Position numbers and translations under genes: made by a program
Shown here: positions 1-8,525 of the stretch, piece by piece
How the letters are laid out: each line of letters opens with the position of its first letter
Numbering within the stretch: position 1 is the first letter of the stretch
The notes under the pieces: model-generated
The model's input: the letters and a program-made list of their open reading frames with translations, nothing else
What the model was told of the DNA's origin: nothing
The model's database searches: none
Virus record (IMG/VR): IMGVR_UViG_3300043640_000318
Coordinates: 1 to 62,444 of that record
Source of the DNA: a virus
DNA: 62,444 nucleotides
Direction: 5' to 3' (one strand)

Positions 1-356
1 GCCTTGCAGAACCGGTTGACCGAGATGGGCGCCCCGGCCCACATCCCACCGTAGATCTCGAAGGCGGCCTTGGCGATCCGGGGGGCGTCGTCTCCCCAAC
101 GGGCCAGGAACGATTTGAAGACCGAGGCCTCCTTGGTGGCCATCCGCACCTGCGGCCCGTGGCGCTCCTCGATCGAGACCATCACATAGTCCCGGAGCTG
201 GCGCCAGTCCCACTGGGCGGCCTCAGTGAGCAGATGGGTCCTCCCGGCCGACGGAGGCGCCACCGGGGCCACCTGGACGCTCTGGGAGGCCTGCGGGGGG
301 CGCTGGGTGACGGTGGTGACGGTGCGGTCGCCGAGGTCTGGCGCGAAGTTACGCAT
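1..356 (-). CDS. Conserved phage protein, truncated by window edge
   Basis: An open frame reads from ATG at 356 to the left edge without a stop, so only the first 118 residues are present. AAGGAGA lies just upstream of the ATG and decides the start. The first 40 residues are Pro/Gln/Val-rich and look disordered; from about residue 45 a mixed charged/aromatic helical part follows and ends in VNRFCK at the edge. It lies at the replication side of the genome, downstream on the same strand from the exonuclease gene. I do not recognise a family and assign no function. Confidence 0.7.
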   Translation of the reverse strand, partial: MRNFAPDLGDRTVTTVTQRPPQASQSVQVAPVAPPSAGRTHLLTEAAQWDWRQLRDYVMVSIEERHGPQVRMATKEASVFKSFLARWGDDAPRIAKAAFEIYGGMWAGAPISVNRFCK

Positions 357-822
357 GGGTCTCCTTGGAGGTGCGGGGGAGGTGCTGGTTCAGCGAAGAT
401 CGGCCACCAAGGATGCTGTGCATGAGGGGCCACCTTCCGTTCACGCCAGTGTGCGCCGAGCGACGCGAGAGGCGGTCTCCGGAGCGTACGACCCTGCGGA
501 AGGACCGGTCAACCCAGCCAGCCGAACGTCGTTCGCCAAGGAACTTGGTGTTTGCTGATTACCCAAACGTCACAGATAGGGGGTCTCTGTGCAGACATAA
601 CGCTTTGTCTATTTCCGTCGCCGGTACGAGCCCCGGCGCTGGCGTGGCGCACCTTCCTTAACCTCGCGGGAATCAGGCCCCCGCATAGGCATAGCTTCGT
701 CGTGACTCGGGACATGGATCGTGGCTCGTAAATCGGGCGTGATCACCAGGCCGCCACGCAGGCGTCATCGCTAAGCTACATCGTCTCGTGATCATAACGC
801 CATCACGCAGGCATAAGGTATA
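357..822. other. Intergenic stretch, probable regulatory region
   Basis: No convincing gene lies here; the open frames are short and lack ribosome sites. It precedes the minus-strand gene starting at 356. CCAAGG motifs occur at 407 and 536. The segment at 533-556 resembles 4411-4434: both read CGCCAAGGAA followed within a few bases by GTGTTTGCT. On the minus strand this gives a TTCCTTGGCG element pointing to the gene at 356, which may be part of a promoter or operator. No clear terminator for the exonuclease gene was found. Confidence 0.4.
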
Positions 823-1704
823 TCAGTGCCAGAGCTTACCCACAATGAACTTCTCGATCGTCGTTTGCATTTCGAGGGAGTTCAGGAAGGCCAGCAGCTC
901 CGCCGCCCCGTCGGTGCCCAGGGTCGTCGGCTCGAAGCGCGGCGGCCAGTCCACCTGAGCGTCCGGGACGCGGCACAGATCGACCAGCAGCAGGCTCAGG
1001 TCGGCGTTGGCGCGCTGTTCGAGCACCTTCGGGTGCACGATGCGGTCCAGATCCCAGTCGGCCGCCAGCAGCAGCTTCAGGGCCGTCTTGGGGCCGATGC
1101 TATGGACCCCGGGGATGTTGTCCCCCGAGTCGCCGGTCAGCGCCATCATCAACGGGATCTGGTGCGGCCAGCAGCCCTTCTCCTCCAGCACCCTGACGCC
1201 GTTCCACCGGTCGGTGGCGGCCCCGCCCGAGGACAGCCGCACCTGCTCGGTGTCACCGGACAGAAGCTGGAGGAAGTCCTTGTCGTTGGACAGGATGACG
1301 ATCTTCGCCATGGCGCCGATCTTGTGCCAGTAGGCGGCGATCAGGTCGTCGGCCTCCTGGCCCTCCTGGGAGATGTGAGCGACCCCGGCGAGATCGAGGA
1401 AGCGCTTGGCCATGCCGAACGCGCTGTTCTGGCGCTCCTGCTCCTCGGGGTCGCGCTGCTTGCGGTTGCCCTTGTACGCCGGGTACAGGGCGACCCGGCG
1501 GCTGCTGGGCCCGGCGTCCCAGCAGACCACCATCCGGTCCGGCCGCTCCTCACGGACATGGCGAGCCAGCGAGTTGATGAAGACGTGTAGCGGGCCGGTG
1601 TCGAGACCGCCCGAGCTCATCCTGGAGTGGGAGGTCGCCTTGATGGCCCGCACGAGCAGGTTGTTCCCATCGACGAGCAGGACCTTCTCAGTCACTGGGT
1701 TCAT
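823..1704 (-). CDS. 5'-3' exonuclease (FEN/PIN family)
   Basis: 293 residues, the usual size for a phage or Pol I-type 5'-3' exonuclease, which removes RNA primers and 5' flaps during replication. Acidic metal ligands are visible: LLVDGNN (D12), EADD (117-120) and SNDKD (139-143). The helix-three-turn-helix follows with GDSGDNIPGV (191-200) and SIGPKTA. The start ATG at 1704 is preceded by AGAAGGG. The upstream gene overlaps by 17 bases, so the two are probably translated together. No polymerase domain is attached; it is a stand-alone enzyme. Confidence 0.93.
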   Translation of the reverse strand: MNPVTEKVLLVDGNNLLVRAIKATSHSRMSSGGLDTGPLHVFINSLARHVREERPDRMVVCWDAGPSSRRVALYPAYKGNRKQRDPEEQERQNSAFGMAKRFLDLAGVAHISQEGQEADDLIAAYWHKIGAMAKIVILSNDKDFLQLLSGDTEQVRLSSGGAATDRWNGVRVLEEKGCWPHQIPLMMALTGDSGDNIPGVHSIGPKTALKLLLAADWDLDRIVHPKVLEQRANADLSLLLVDLCRVPDAQVDWPPRFEPTTLGTDGAAELLAFLNSLEMQTTIEKFIVGKLWH

Positions 1705-2149
1705 CCCTTCTGTCGATGCCGATGATCCGGCTGGCGGTCGAATACCCGCAGATCGTGGTCCTGGCTATTTCGGTCATGACATGGGCATGGAAGCTGTCGA
1801 TGGTCGATTTAGCCTCCCAGGCCGCCGATCCCGGAGAAGGCTCCGCGACGTTCAGATTGATCCAGGCGTCCTTACCCGTGGAGATATCGATGTCGCCCCA
1901 GTACGTCTTGAGGACACCATCGGGATCGAGGACCTTCTGGGTGATGACGTCGGTGACCTGATCGAAGTTCAGGCCCTTGATGAACGGCTGCACCGCGTAG
2001 GGGGCGAATCGCACTTCCCAGTAAGTGCATATTTCGAGCTTGGCCATTTCTGTTGTTTCTCCGCAGTTGGTGGCGCGACCGGTCTCGGGATCGATGTGAT
2101 AGGACGCGTGCTCTGTACAGAAGAGGGCGCCGGTGGCTTGATCTTTCAT
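1688..2149 (-). CDS. Hypothetical protein, 153 aa
   Basis: Reads from ATG at 2149 and overlaps the exonuclease start by 17 bases and the upstream gene's end by 4, so it sits in a translationally coupled run. The N-terminal 35 residues contain Cys and His (FCTEHASYHID, NCGET) that could bind a metal. The rest is a mixed alpha/beta sequence with a Trp/Tyr-rich middle. I do not recognise the family. Its position beside the exonuclease and a MazG-like gene suggests a role in DNA or nucleotide metabolism, but that is only context. Confidence 0.75.
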   Translation of the reverse strand: MKDQATGALFCTEHASYHIDPETGRATNCGETTEMAKLEICTYWEVRFAPYAVQPFIKGLNFDQVTDVITQKVLDPDGVLKTYWGDIDISTGKDAWINLNVAEPSPGSAAWEAKSTIDSFHAHVMTEIARTTICGYSTASRIIGIDRRDEPSD

Positions 2150-2583
2150 CGTGATTTCTCCGCGACGAGCTGAACGATCTGAGTGGCGAAGTGACCGTAG
2201 ATGCGATCGACGACGTCCTTCGCGAAGATCAGGACCACGGTGTTGTCGTAGTCCTCTCCGCCTCGGACGAAGTGCTCGATGATCTCCTCGGCCACCAGCC
2301 TGATGATGACGTCACGATTGGTCTCGGACTCCATCCGGAGCTGGGTCAGGTAGATGAACAGGTCCCGGGCCTCCTCCTGGATGTCCTGGACGCCCCGGCG
2401 GCCGTTGAAGGTCTTCAGCGTCGACCCGTAGCGTTGCAGGCCGACCTTCTTGCTCTCCTGCATCTCCGCGATGACCCGGTCCTGCACGCACTCTCCTGCG
2501 CCGTCTGGGAGCCGCTGGTCACCCTCCCTGCTCTTGCTCGGGATCGCACTCCAGGTGTCCTCGCCGTGAAGGTACTCCGCCAT
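2146..2583 (-). CDS. MazG-like nucleotide pyrophosphohydrolase fold protein
   Basis: 145 residues when started at ATG 2583, which has AGAGGA seven bases upstream; the longer frame above it has no ribosome site. The segment QRYGSTL, then NGRRGVQDIQEEARDLFIYL resembles the helical core of phage MazG-like proteins, in which EExxD-type acidic residues bind Mg2+ and hydrolyse NTPs to NMPs. The second half is helical and rich in Ile/Val. The family call is tentative because the second metal motif is not clear. It overlaps the zinc-finger gene upstream by about 65 bases. Confidence 0.55.
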   Translation of the reverse strand: MAEYLHGEDTWSAIPSKSREGDQRLPDGAGECVQDRVIAEMQESKKVGLQRYGSTLKTFNGRRGVQDIQEEARDLFIYLTQLRMESETNRDVIIRLVAEEIIEHFVRGGEDYDNTVVLIFAKDVVDRIYGHFATQIVQLVAEKSR

Positions 2584-2821
2584 CGTTTTCCTCTTCCCTT
2601 CTCCATTGGAAGCCCCGGGTGTTCTCGAAGCCCCAGATCTGCTGGTTACCGGACTTACGGAGGATGACCAGGCCCGCATTGCTGGGGTGCAGGCACTTGC
2701 CCGGCTTGTGCTGCTCGAATGAGCGCACGCCACTGAAGGTCTTATGACAGACCGAGCAGTGAGCCGTACTCAGACCGCCCCATTTAGAAGCGCAACCCGA
2801 GCACCCGTGAAGTAGTGTCAC
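2519..2821 (-). CDS. Small zinc-finger protein
   Basis: 100 residues from a GTG at 2821 that overlaps the stop of the upstream gene (GTGA), a typical coupled start. CSGC near the N-terminus is followed by CSVCHKTF, EQHKPGKCLHP, giving a C2H2/C3H-type zinc knuckle, then IWGFENTRGF. The same CSVC-sFxQH-GkC pattern is common in small actinophage proteins of unknown function. The C-terminus overlaps the MazG-like gene in another frame and is less well supported. Confidence 0.6.
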   Translation of the reverse strand: MTLLHGCSGCASKWGGLSTAHCSVCHKTFSGVRSFEQHKPGKCLHPSNAGLVILRKSGNQQIWGFENTRGFQWRREEENDGGVPSRRGHLECDPEQEQGG

Positions 2822-3222
2822 TCGATCACGCCGTAGAGCCGCGCTTCCCACTTCACGAGCATGAGCATCATGAGCAGCTGACTGCCGTCGATCTCGCCTT
2901 GCTGAGCCAGGGCGTGACCCATTCGCTCGACGTCTGCGAGAGTGTAATAGCGGTTGTCGGAGTCAGTCCGCTTGATGACCAGCGGGACACCGTCGAGAAT
3001 GAATTTGCCGTCGGGGTTGTCTGCGGTCGGCCGGTGCCGCCAGCGCACCCACTCAGGGCCCTTACCGAGGAACACCTTCGCGAACTCGTGCACCGTGTAG
3101 TGCGGGTACGGCTTGCCGTCCTGGATCGGCAGCATGTCGTCCTCGACCCAGAACCGGCGGCCCGGCGGGTCGAGATCCTCGGTGATGACCTGCACTTCGT
3201 CGGGCGTTCCTGGCATGGACAC
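2818..3222 (-). CDS. Putative MerR-like helix-turn-helix protein
   Basis: 134 residues. HYTVHEFAKVFLGKGPEWVRW looks like the first helices of a winged helix-turn-helix, where a sensor of growth stage would contact DNA, and YYTLADVERMGHALAQQG resembles the second MerR-type helix pair. The C-terminal helix contains MLMLVKW. Phages of this group often carry such small DNA-binding proteins; target and effector cannot be read from sequence. The gene is first in a coupled run of four that ends with the exonuclease. Confidence 0.55.
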   Translation of the reverse strand: MSMPGTPDEVQVITEDLDPPGRRFWVEDDMLPIQDGKPYPHYTVHEFAKVFLGKGPEWVRWRHRPTADNPDGKFILDGVPLVIKRTDSDNRYYTLADVERMGHALAQQGEIDGSQLLMMLMLVKWEARLYGVIE

Positions 3223-3244
3223 TGGCTATTCCTTTACCTGACAC

Positions 3245-3284
3245 GAGTACGGCCTCCCCTTCGAACGAGGGGGAGGCCGTACTC
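3245..3284 (-). terminator. Intrinsic-terminator-like hairpin
   Basis: A perfect 15-bp inverted repeat (3245-3259 with 3270-3284) and a 10-base loop lie directly after the stop of the gene at 3302-4051. There is no strong T run, so it may act as a processing or 3'-end-stabilising hairpin instead. Confidence 0.7.
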
Positions 3285-3301
3285 AGTTTCTTGACGTGAA
3301 G

Positions 3302-4051
3302 CTACTTGACGGGACGACGGTACATCGAGGCGGACGGGGCGGGCTTCGAGACGAGCTTGCCCAGGATCTTCAGGCCACGGGCCTTGTTCTTCCGGACGAA
3401 GTCCCAGACCTTGGCCTCGTCGACCACGCGGACCTGGCGGGTCATCGCGAGGTAGTCGGCCTTGTCGATCTCACCGGAGTCGACCATGTCCTCCAAGTTG
3501 CCGTAGCTGACGGTCGGGCTGCCCTGGCTGAACTGCTGCTGCCACTCGTCGTTGAAGTCCGGCACCGAGACGGTGTGCGGCCTCTGGGCCTCGGCCAGCA
3601 GGTAGTGACCGTGCTGGTCACGCGGGGTCGCCGGGACGATGACCTCGCCGTTCGGGCCGAGCACCGCCTTGGGGACCGCGATGGCACGCTCCTCGGCGTC
3701 CACATCCATGTGGTGGTGGACCATCTCGCGGATCGCCTTGGCCCGCTTGGCGAGCGGGCCGACGATCGCCAGGATCATGGCCTCCTCCTTGCCCAGCTGA
3801 GCCAGCTCGTGATCGCTGAGCGTCCGGCGCTGCTCCAGCTCCACCAGGGCGAAGTAGGCGGCCACGTCGCGCATCGCGACCTTGGCCTCAGGGGTGAGCT
3901 TGACGGACTTCGGCAGGGCGGGGAAGGGGATCTTCTCCGGCAGCGGGCCACTGTCGACGGAAGCGGCGATGGCCGCGACCACGTCGTTCAGGGTGGCGTC
4001 CGGGTTCGCCAGCTGCTGAGCGGCGGCGGTGGTGGAGAGGGTTTCCGTCAT
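3302..4051 (-). CDS. Conserved phage protein, 249 aa
   Basis: Start chosen at ATG 4051, because AAGGAG lies seven bases upstream; the GTG two codons earlier sits directly against that site. The protein is hydrophilic and mostly helical, with an early Ala-rich part, a charged centre with MVHHHMDVD, and a basic C-terminus. No domain is recognised. It is a single transcription unit: a dyad operator-like element and a promoter motif lie upstream (4091-4124) and a 15-bp hairpin lies downstream. Confidence 0.75.
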   Translation of the reverse strand: MTETLSTTAAAQQLANPDATLNDVVAAIAASVDSGPLPEKIPFPALPKSVKLTPEAKVAMRDVAAYFALVELEQRRTLSDHELAQLGKEEAMILAIVGPLAKRAKAIREMVHHHMDVDAEERAIAVPKAVLGPNGEVIVPATPRDQHGHYLLAEAQRPHTVSVPDFNDEWQQQFSQGSPTVSYGNLEDMVDSGEIDKADYLAMTRQVRVVDEAKVWDFVRKNKARGLKILGKLVSKPAPSASMYRRPVK

Positions 4052-4090
4052 CTGCACTCCTTCGTGAGCCTCTGTGGTGCCCTCACCCTA

Positions 4091-4124
4091 CCAAGGATCC
4101 TGTGTGGACCACAAGGATCCTTGG
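4091..4124. promoter_or_regulatory. 34-bp dyad overlapping a promoter-like motif
   Basis: CCAAGGATCC at 4091-4100 is the exact inverted complement of 4115-4124, with a 14-base spacer that is itself nearly palindromic. On the minus strand the right-hand copy and the left copy read CCAAGG...CCTTGG followed by TAGGGT, which fits the -10-like element seen after CCAAGG at other loci in this window. It lies about 40 bases upstream of the gene at 3302-4051 and is a good candidate for an operator-controlled promoter. Confidence 0.5.
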
Positions 4125-4290
4125 TGTCGATCTAAGAAAATTAAATCTTTGCATTCCCGTCCTGGCACAAAGCCGCCAGGCAGGCATCAGGGTTGCTTCG
4201 CGGATTGCGTCACGGTCTCGAACCACCGTGCAGGTGCTGGTGCAAAGTTGCCATGTCGTGAGATCAAGGGGCTCACGCTCCGTTAAACGC

Positions 4291-4324
4291 CGAAGCCGAG
4301 AGTCACAATTGACTCCCGGCTTCG
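4291..4324 (-). terminator. Hairpin after the PhoD-like gene
   Basis: A 14-position stem with one A-C mismatch (4291-4304 with 4311-4324) and a 6-base loop. It lies downstream of the minus-strand gene that ends at 4433 and probably ends its transcript. The rest of 4125-4432 has no gene. Confidence 0.55.
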
Positions 4325-4432
4325 ACTGCCACAGAAAGGCGAACGCCAGAGTTCACCAACGCTCCCGGGGGAACCCGGGCCCGCTGAGATCTACTGTAGC
4401 GGACACACGGCGCCAAGGAAAGTATGTGTTTG

Positions 4433-7015
4433 CTAGATCGGTGCGCCCCAGCCGATCCGCTTGCTGATGCCGAAGCCGGACGTCATCCCGAGCACCTTCG
4501 ACCCGCTCGCCATCCCAGAGAACTCGATGACGATCTGCTTGCCGTCGTCGTGCACGTCGAAGGCCCCGTAGTTGTTGAACTTGGTGCTGCCAGTGGCGGG
4601 GTTGGGCGAGAACCCCTGGGACCAGGTGCCGTTGCCGTTGAAGGGCGTCTGATCGAGCGGAGAGCAACTGACCACCGGGAACCCGCCCGGCACATGCGAT
4701 CCGTCGTCGGCGGCCAGCACATGCAGGTCACCGTGGATGTAGAGCAGGTTGACGTGGTTGCTGGTGATGTAGGCGGCCAGCTCGGCCCGCTCAGTGTTGT
4801 AGGCGGTCCAGGTGTCGTCGCCCCCGAAGGTGGCGCTACCGCTCCACTCGTCCTCGTGGATCCAGACCTTGACGGGCTCCGAGCTGGTCAGCTGGGTCTT
4901 CAGCCAGGCCTTCTGGGCGGCTCCCAGCTTCGTCTTACCCGAGTTGTCGGTGTTGGCGATCGGGTCCATGTAGCTGCGGCCGTCGGTCATGATGAACCGG
5001 ACCCGGCCGATCACCCAGGTCTGGTAGATCCCGATGCCGTCGGCGGGCAGGTCGTAGGACGGGAAGAGCCTGCGATAGACCGCCTGCACCGCTGGGGCCG
5101 CCGGGCCGTTCTTGTCGGAATTCGAGATGCCGTTCTCGTGGTCGCTCCAGGTGTAGGCCAGCGGCATCGCGGCCCACAGGGCCTGCTGCCGGGACTGACC
5201 GATGGCGTTCAGCCAGGCGGCCAATGCCCACTGCTGGTCATTAACCCCGATGTCCTGATAATGCATGTCACCGGGATGGATGAACATCTGAGCCGTCCGG
5301 CCGTCAGGCGCGGTGTCCGTCCGGATGGAGTCGAAGGTAGTGGCGTTGGAGTCGGTGTCGGAACAACTCGCGACGGCGAACCTGAAGGGGTAGGGCGTCC
5401 CGGCCGCAGGGAAGGTCCTGAAGGTCCCCTTGTGGACGGTATCGAGGGTGTCATCGAGCTCGTAGCCGTAGTAGTAGACCGTGTTCGCGGTCAGGCCCGT
5501 GATGGTGACCATGCCGATGCCGTTGAAGTCCGGCGTCACGCTGGAGGAGTAGGCCGGACTGGACAGGTCAGAGCTGGTCGAGACGGCCACCCGCACCGAC
5601 GAGGTGAACTTGGTGACGAAGGAGATCTTGGCCTGGGTGTCGGTCACCCCTCCGCACAGGCGCCCGATGATCTGAGGCGGGGTGGCGATGCCATAGCCGA
5701 CCGGGGCGAAGGCGACCAGCTGGCCGATGCTTCCGCTGGCGGCCGGTGAGATCGTGGCCACCCTGGTGCCCGTCGAGCCGGTGGCGTAGATCGGCTGAGA
5801 GGCCACCTCCATGTCCGTGCTGGCCGACCCCGTCACGATCGCCTGAGCCTTGGCCTCGACCATGCTCACGGGCGGGGTGATGACCGGGGTGGTGACGCTG
5901 GAGATCGTACTGACGTAGAAGGCCAGCACGAGTGCCGACGGCGAGGCGATGGTGGTCGCCCCGGCGGTGATCGAGGTGGTGGTCCCGGCCGCGCCGGTGC
6001 CGTAGGAGTCCAGTGCTCTGGGATCGGCGCCGGTGATCCGGCCCATGATGATTCCGCCCCTGCCCGCTCCGGTGCTAGTGCGCCAGGTGTACATCGAGGG
6101 CTCGTCCTCGGCCGAGTCCACGTAGTGCCAGTAGACCGCCAGCATGCCGTTGGCGGTGTAGGAGTTCGGGACCAGATTCCACCCGGGTGGAATGGTGGTG
6201 GGCGTTGCGCCGCTGTTGCGATGGGTCACCTGGGCCCACAGGACATCGCCGTCGGCCATGGCGGCCGGAGGGCCCAATCTCATGATCGCCGAGTTGGAGA
6301 CCGTGACGGTGGAGAAGTCGTCGCTGGTGGTCTGCAACACCGGAGGATCGACGGTGACACCGGGGGCGATGGTGAACATGATGCCCTGGGCGCTGGTCCC
6401 GGCCGGGCTCACGGTCGCCGTGCGGCTTCCGGTGGTGCCCGAGGCGCTGAGGGTCTGGGTGGCGATCTCCAGGTAGGAGGTGGCCGAACCCGAGCTCATG
6501 GCGACGCCGACGGCCTCGTTCATCGAACCGGCCGGGGAGATCACCGGGGAAGAGGTGTCGGAGCGGTTGGAGACGTTGACGGCCACCAGGGTGGTGGCCT
6601 CTCCCACGACACTGACCGCCGGGTCGATGATGCTGGAGGTGCCGCTGGTGACCGCTGCTCCGATGGCGTCCAGCGGGGAGGTGCCCGAAGTGCCCGTGCT
6701 GCGGAAGATGACCACGCAGCCTCTGGCCCCACCGGCCGAGCTGACCCAGGTGTAGTCGGTCTCGGTCTCGATCGAGGCGTTGGGGATGTACTTCGAGAAG
6801 ATCCCGAAGGTGCCGCTGGTGCTGGCGCCCCCGGCTGTGGCCCACGCGTCGGGGATCGTGCTCCAGGTGGCGCTGGAGTTACGGGTGAACACGACCGCCC
6901 AGAGGGTGTCGCCGTCCTCGGTGTTGCCCGGCTTGGAGCCGATCAGAGTGCTGCTGTTGCTGACGGTGGCCGAGGTCAGGTCCCCCGCGCCGGTGAGTAC
7001 GACCGGTGCGTCCAT
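4433..7015 (-). CDS. Tail protein with C-terminal PhoD-like phosphodiesterase domain
   Basis: 860 residues. The first 430 hold two copies of a Ser/Thr/Gly-rich beta domain (each starts near TVSNS and runs through DGD-LWA-V--RNS). A fibronectin-III-like part follows (about 445-535). The last 320 residues resemble the PhoD family of metallophosphatases: FAVASCSDTD, HPGDMHYQD, TWSDHENG, MTDGRSYMD and IHGDLHVLAADD supply the Asp, Cys, Tyr, His and Asn ligands expected for the Fe/Ca site. Bacillus PhoD cleaves wall teichoic acid, so a plausible role is removal of phosphodiester-linked surface polymers during adsorption. It abuts a fibre gene. Confidence 0.8.
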   Translation of the reverse strand: MDAPVVLTGAGDLTSATVSNSSTLIGSKPGNTEDGDTLWAVVFTRNSSATWSTIPDAWATAGGASTSGTFGIFSKYIPNASIETETDYTWVSSAGGARGCVVIFRSTGTSGTSPLDAIGAAVTSGTSSIIDPAVSVVGEATTLVAVNVSNRSDTSSPVISPAGSMNEAVGVAMSSGSATSYLEIATQTLSASGTTGSRTATVSPAGTSAQGIMFTIAPGVTVDPPVLQTTSDDFSTVTVSNSAIMRLGPPAAMADGDVLWAQVTHRNSGATPTTIPPGWNLVPNSYTANGMLAVYWHYVDSAEDEPSMYTWRTSTGAGRGGIIMGRITGADPRALDSYGTGAAGTTTSITAGATTIASPSALVLAFYVSTISSVTTPVITPPVSMVEAKAQAIVTGSASTDMEVASQPIYATGSTGTRVATISPAASGSIGQLVAFAPVGYGIATPPQIIGRLCGGVTDTQAKISFVTKFTSSVRVAVSTSSDLSSPAYSSSVTPDFNGIGMVTITGLTANTVYYYGYELDDTLDTVHKGTFRTFPAAGTPYPFRFAVASCSDTDSNATTFDSIRTDTAPDGRTAQMFIHPGDMHYQDIGVNDQQWALAAWLNAIGQSRQQALWAAMPLAYTWSDHENGISNSDKNGPAAPAVQAVYRRLFPSYDLPADGIGIYQTWVIGRVRFIMTDGRSYMDPIANTDNSGKTKLGAAQKAWLKTQLTSSEPVKVWIHEDEWSGSATFGGDDTWTAYNTERAELAAYITSNHVNLLYIHGDLHVLAADDGSHVPGGFPVVSCSPLDQTPFNGNGTWSQGFSPNPATGSTKFNNYGAFDVHDDGKQIVIEFSGMASGSKVLGMTSGFGISKRIGWGAPI

Positions 7016-8484
7016 CAGCTCACCGTGACCAGGACGACCAGGTCCGAACCCGGGGTCGAGGAGCCGACGGTGTCGATGTCGATCTTCAGCGATTCCCCGT
7101 CGGCCCAGGAGGTCGTGGTGGGCGTCGCCGTGGCGGTCGTGGTGCCGTCGGCGATGGTCGGCTGAGCACCGGTGCCGGAGAAGATCGAGGAGCCGTTCTT
7201 GTTGACATCCACCCGGATCCCGGCGCCGACGGGCGCGGTGCCCACCGAGGCCCGGACCTTGGAGATGACCAGCGTCCGGCCGGTGTCGTTGTGGTAGGGC
7301 ACCGTACCGGTCAGGATCGAGATGATCCCGGTGTAGCCGAAGGGGATCGACTGGGAGAGCACTGCGGCGCCCGACTGTCCGTTGACGGTCGTGACGTAGG
7401 TCGGCAGCTGGCCTGAGGTGACCTTGCCCCCGCTGTCGAGGGTGGCGACCCCGCTGTTGGCTCCCAGCGAGCTGGTGGGCACATAGGCGTGGGTGTGGTT
7501 GCCGATCGCGACCTGGGAACCGCCGGTGCCGGTGGGGAGCCGGGCGAAGGCCACGGTCCCGCTGGCGATCTTCGCGCCGTCCAGGTCGGGGATCTGAGAA
7601 GTCGGGACCAGACTGCTACCGTCGAGGGAGGCCACCCCGCTGGCACTACCTCTGGCCGTACTGGCGATGGCGTTGACATCGGCCGCCACCAGCTCCACCG
7701 TGCCGGTCTGGCCGTTGACGCTGGAGACGGCACCGCCGGAGGCGGGCAGCTGGGAGGTGGGCACCTTCCCGCCGGAGTCCAGGCTCGCGACCCCGTTGTT
7801 GGCACCCCGGGCCGAGGCCGCGAGGTAGGAGGCCGTCAGGCTGACGACCCCTGAGAGGCCGTCAACGCTCACCACACGGCTCTGGGCGGCCGGGACCTTG
7901 CCAGCCCCGTCCAGCTGCGCCACGCCGCTTATGGCGCCCCTGAGGGCGTCTGGGATGGCACCCACGTCCGAGGACACCAGCACGACGGTGCCCGTGTGCC
8001 CGTTGACGGACGCGACCGCCGGGGCGGGCATCTGACTGGTCAGTACCTTGCCGTCGTTGCCCAGCCTGACATAACGGGTGGTGAGATCGACATCGCCCGT
8101 GAGGCCATCGACCGAATTCACATAAGTCGTCACTTGGGCTCCAGGATTGACCGTCACCGTGTCATTGATATCGACGGTTGGTCCCAAATCGGCGGGGACC
8201 TTTAGATAACGCGTACTACTTCTGAACCGGTCGATTCGTTCAACGACGACGTAATACCAGCCGTCTGGTGCCAGTAGTTCGTTGTCGGTCGCAGGCAGCT
8301 CGATCGAGAAAGAGCCGTTCAAGTCGAGCTGCCTGCGGGACGCGACGGGCAGGAACGCGACATCACCATCGTCGTCGACCAGAACCTGCGAGACCGAGAA
8401 GCTGATCTCTCCCGTGCACGGCTTGTCCAGGGCCAGATAGGTCCCGGTGACCGTGACGGTGTTCAGATCATCTGGCAGTGCCAC
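7015..8484 (-). CDS. Tail fibre with repeated SVNG/GVASLD modules
   Basis: 489 residues. After a 120-residue N-terminal beta domain, five or six copies of a module of about 55 residues follow: V-SVNG-TG-V-L---DV-A, then GVA-LD--GKVP-SQLP. Such repeats are common in actinophage minor tail fibres and form trimeric beta-structured shafts. The last 100 residues are a separate beta domain (PFGYTGIIS ... DLVVLVTVS), probably the tip. Its stop overlaps the start of the PhoD-like gene by one base. The same modules occur in 43069-44448 and 54409-55122. Confidence 0.8.
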   Translation of the reverse strand: MALPDDLNTVTVTGTYLALDKPCTGEISFSVSQVLVDDDGDVAFLPVASRRQLDLNGSFSIELPATDNELLAPDGWYYVVVERIDRFRSSTRYLKVPADLGPTVDINDTVTVNPGAQVTTYVNSVDGLTGDVDLTTRYVRLGNDGKVLTSQMPAPAVASVNGHTGTVVLVSSDVGAIPDALRGAISGVAQLDGAGKVPAAQSRVVSVDGLSGVVSLTASYLAASARGANNGVASLDSGGKVPTSQLPASGGAVSSVNGQTGTVELVAADVNAIASTARGSASGVASLDGSSLVPTSQIPDLDGAKIASGTVAFARLPTGTGGSQVAIGNHTHAYVPTSSLGANSGVATLDSGGKVTSGQLPTYVTTVNGQSGAAVLSQSIPFGYTGIISILTGTVPYHNDTGRTLVISKVRASVGTAPVGAGIRVDVNKNGSSIFSGTGAQPTIADGTTTATATPTTTSWADGESLKIDIDTVGSSTPGSDLVVLVTVS

Positions 8485-8525
8485 GTACCCACGTCCTCCG
8501 GCCGGAGCCGTATCGTTTCGTCAGC

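Noticed and set aside
182-715. Small frames on both strands between 159 and 715
   Set aside because: They are out of frame with, or antisense to, the truncated gene at 1-356 or lie in the control region without ribosome sites.
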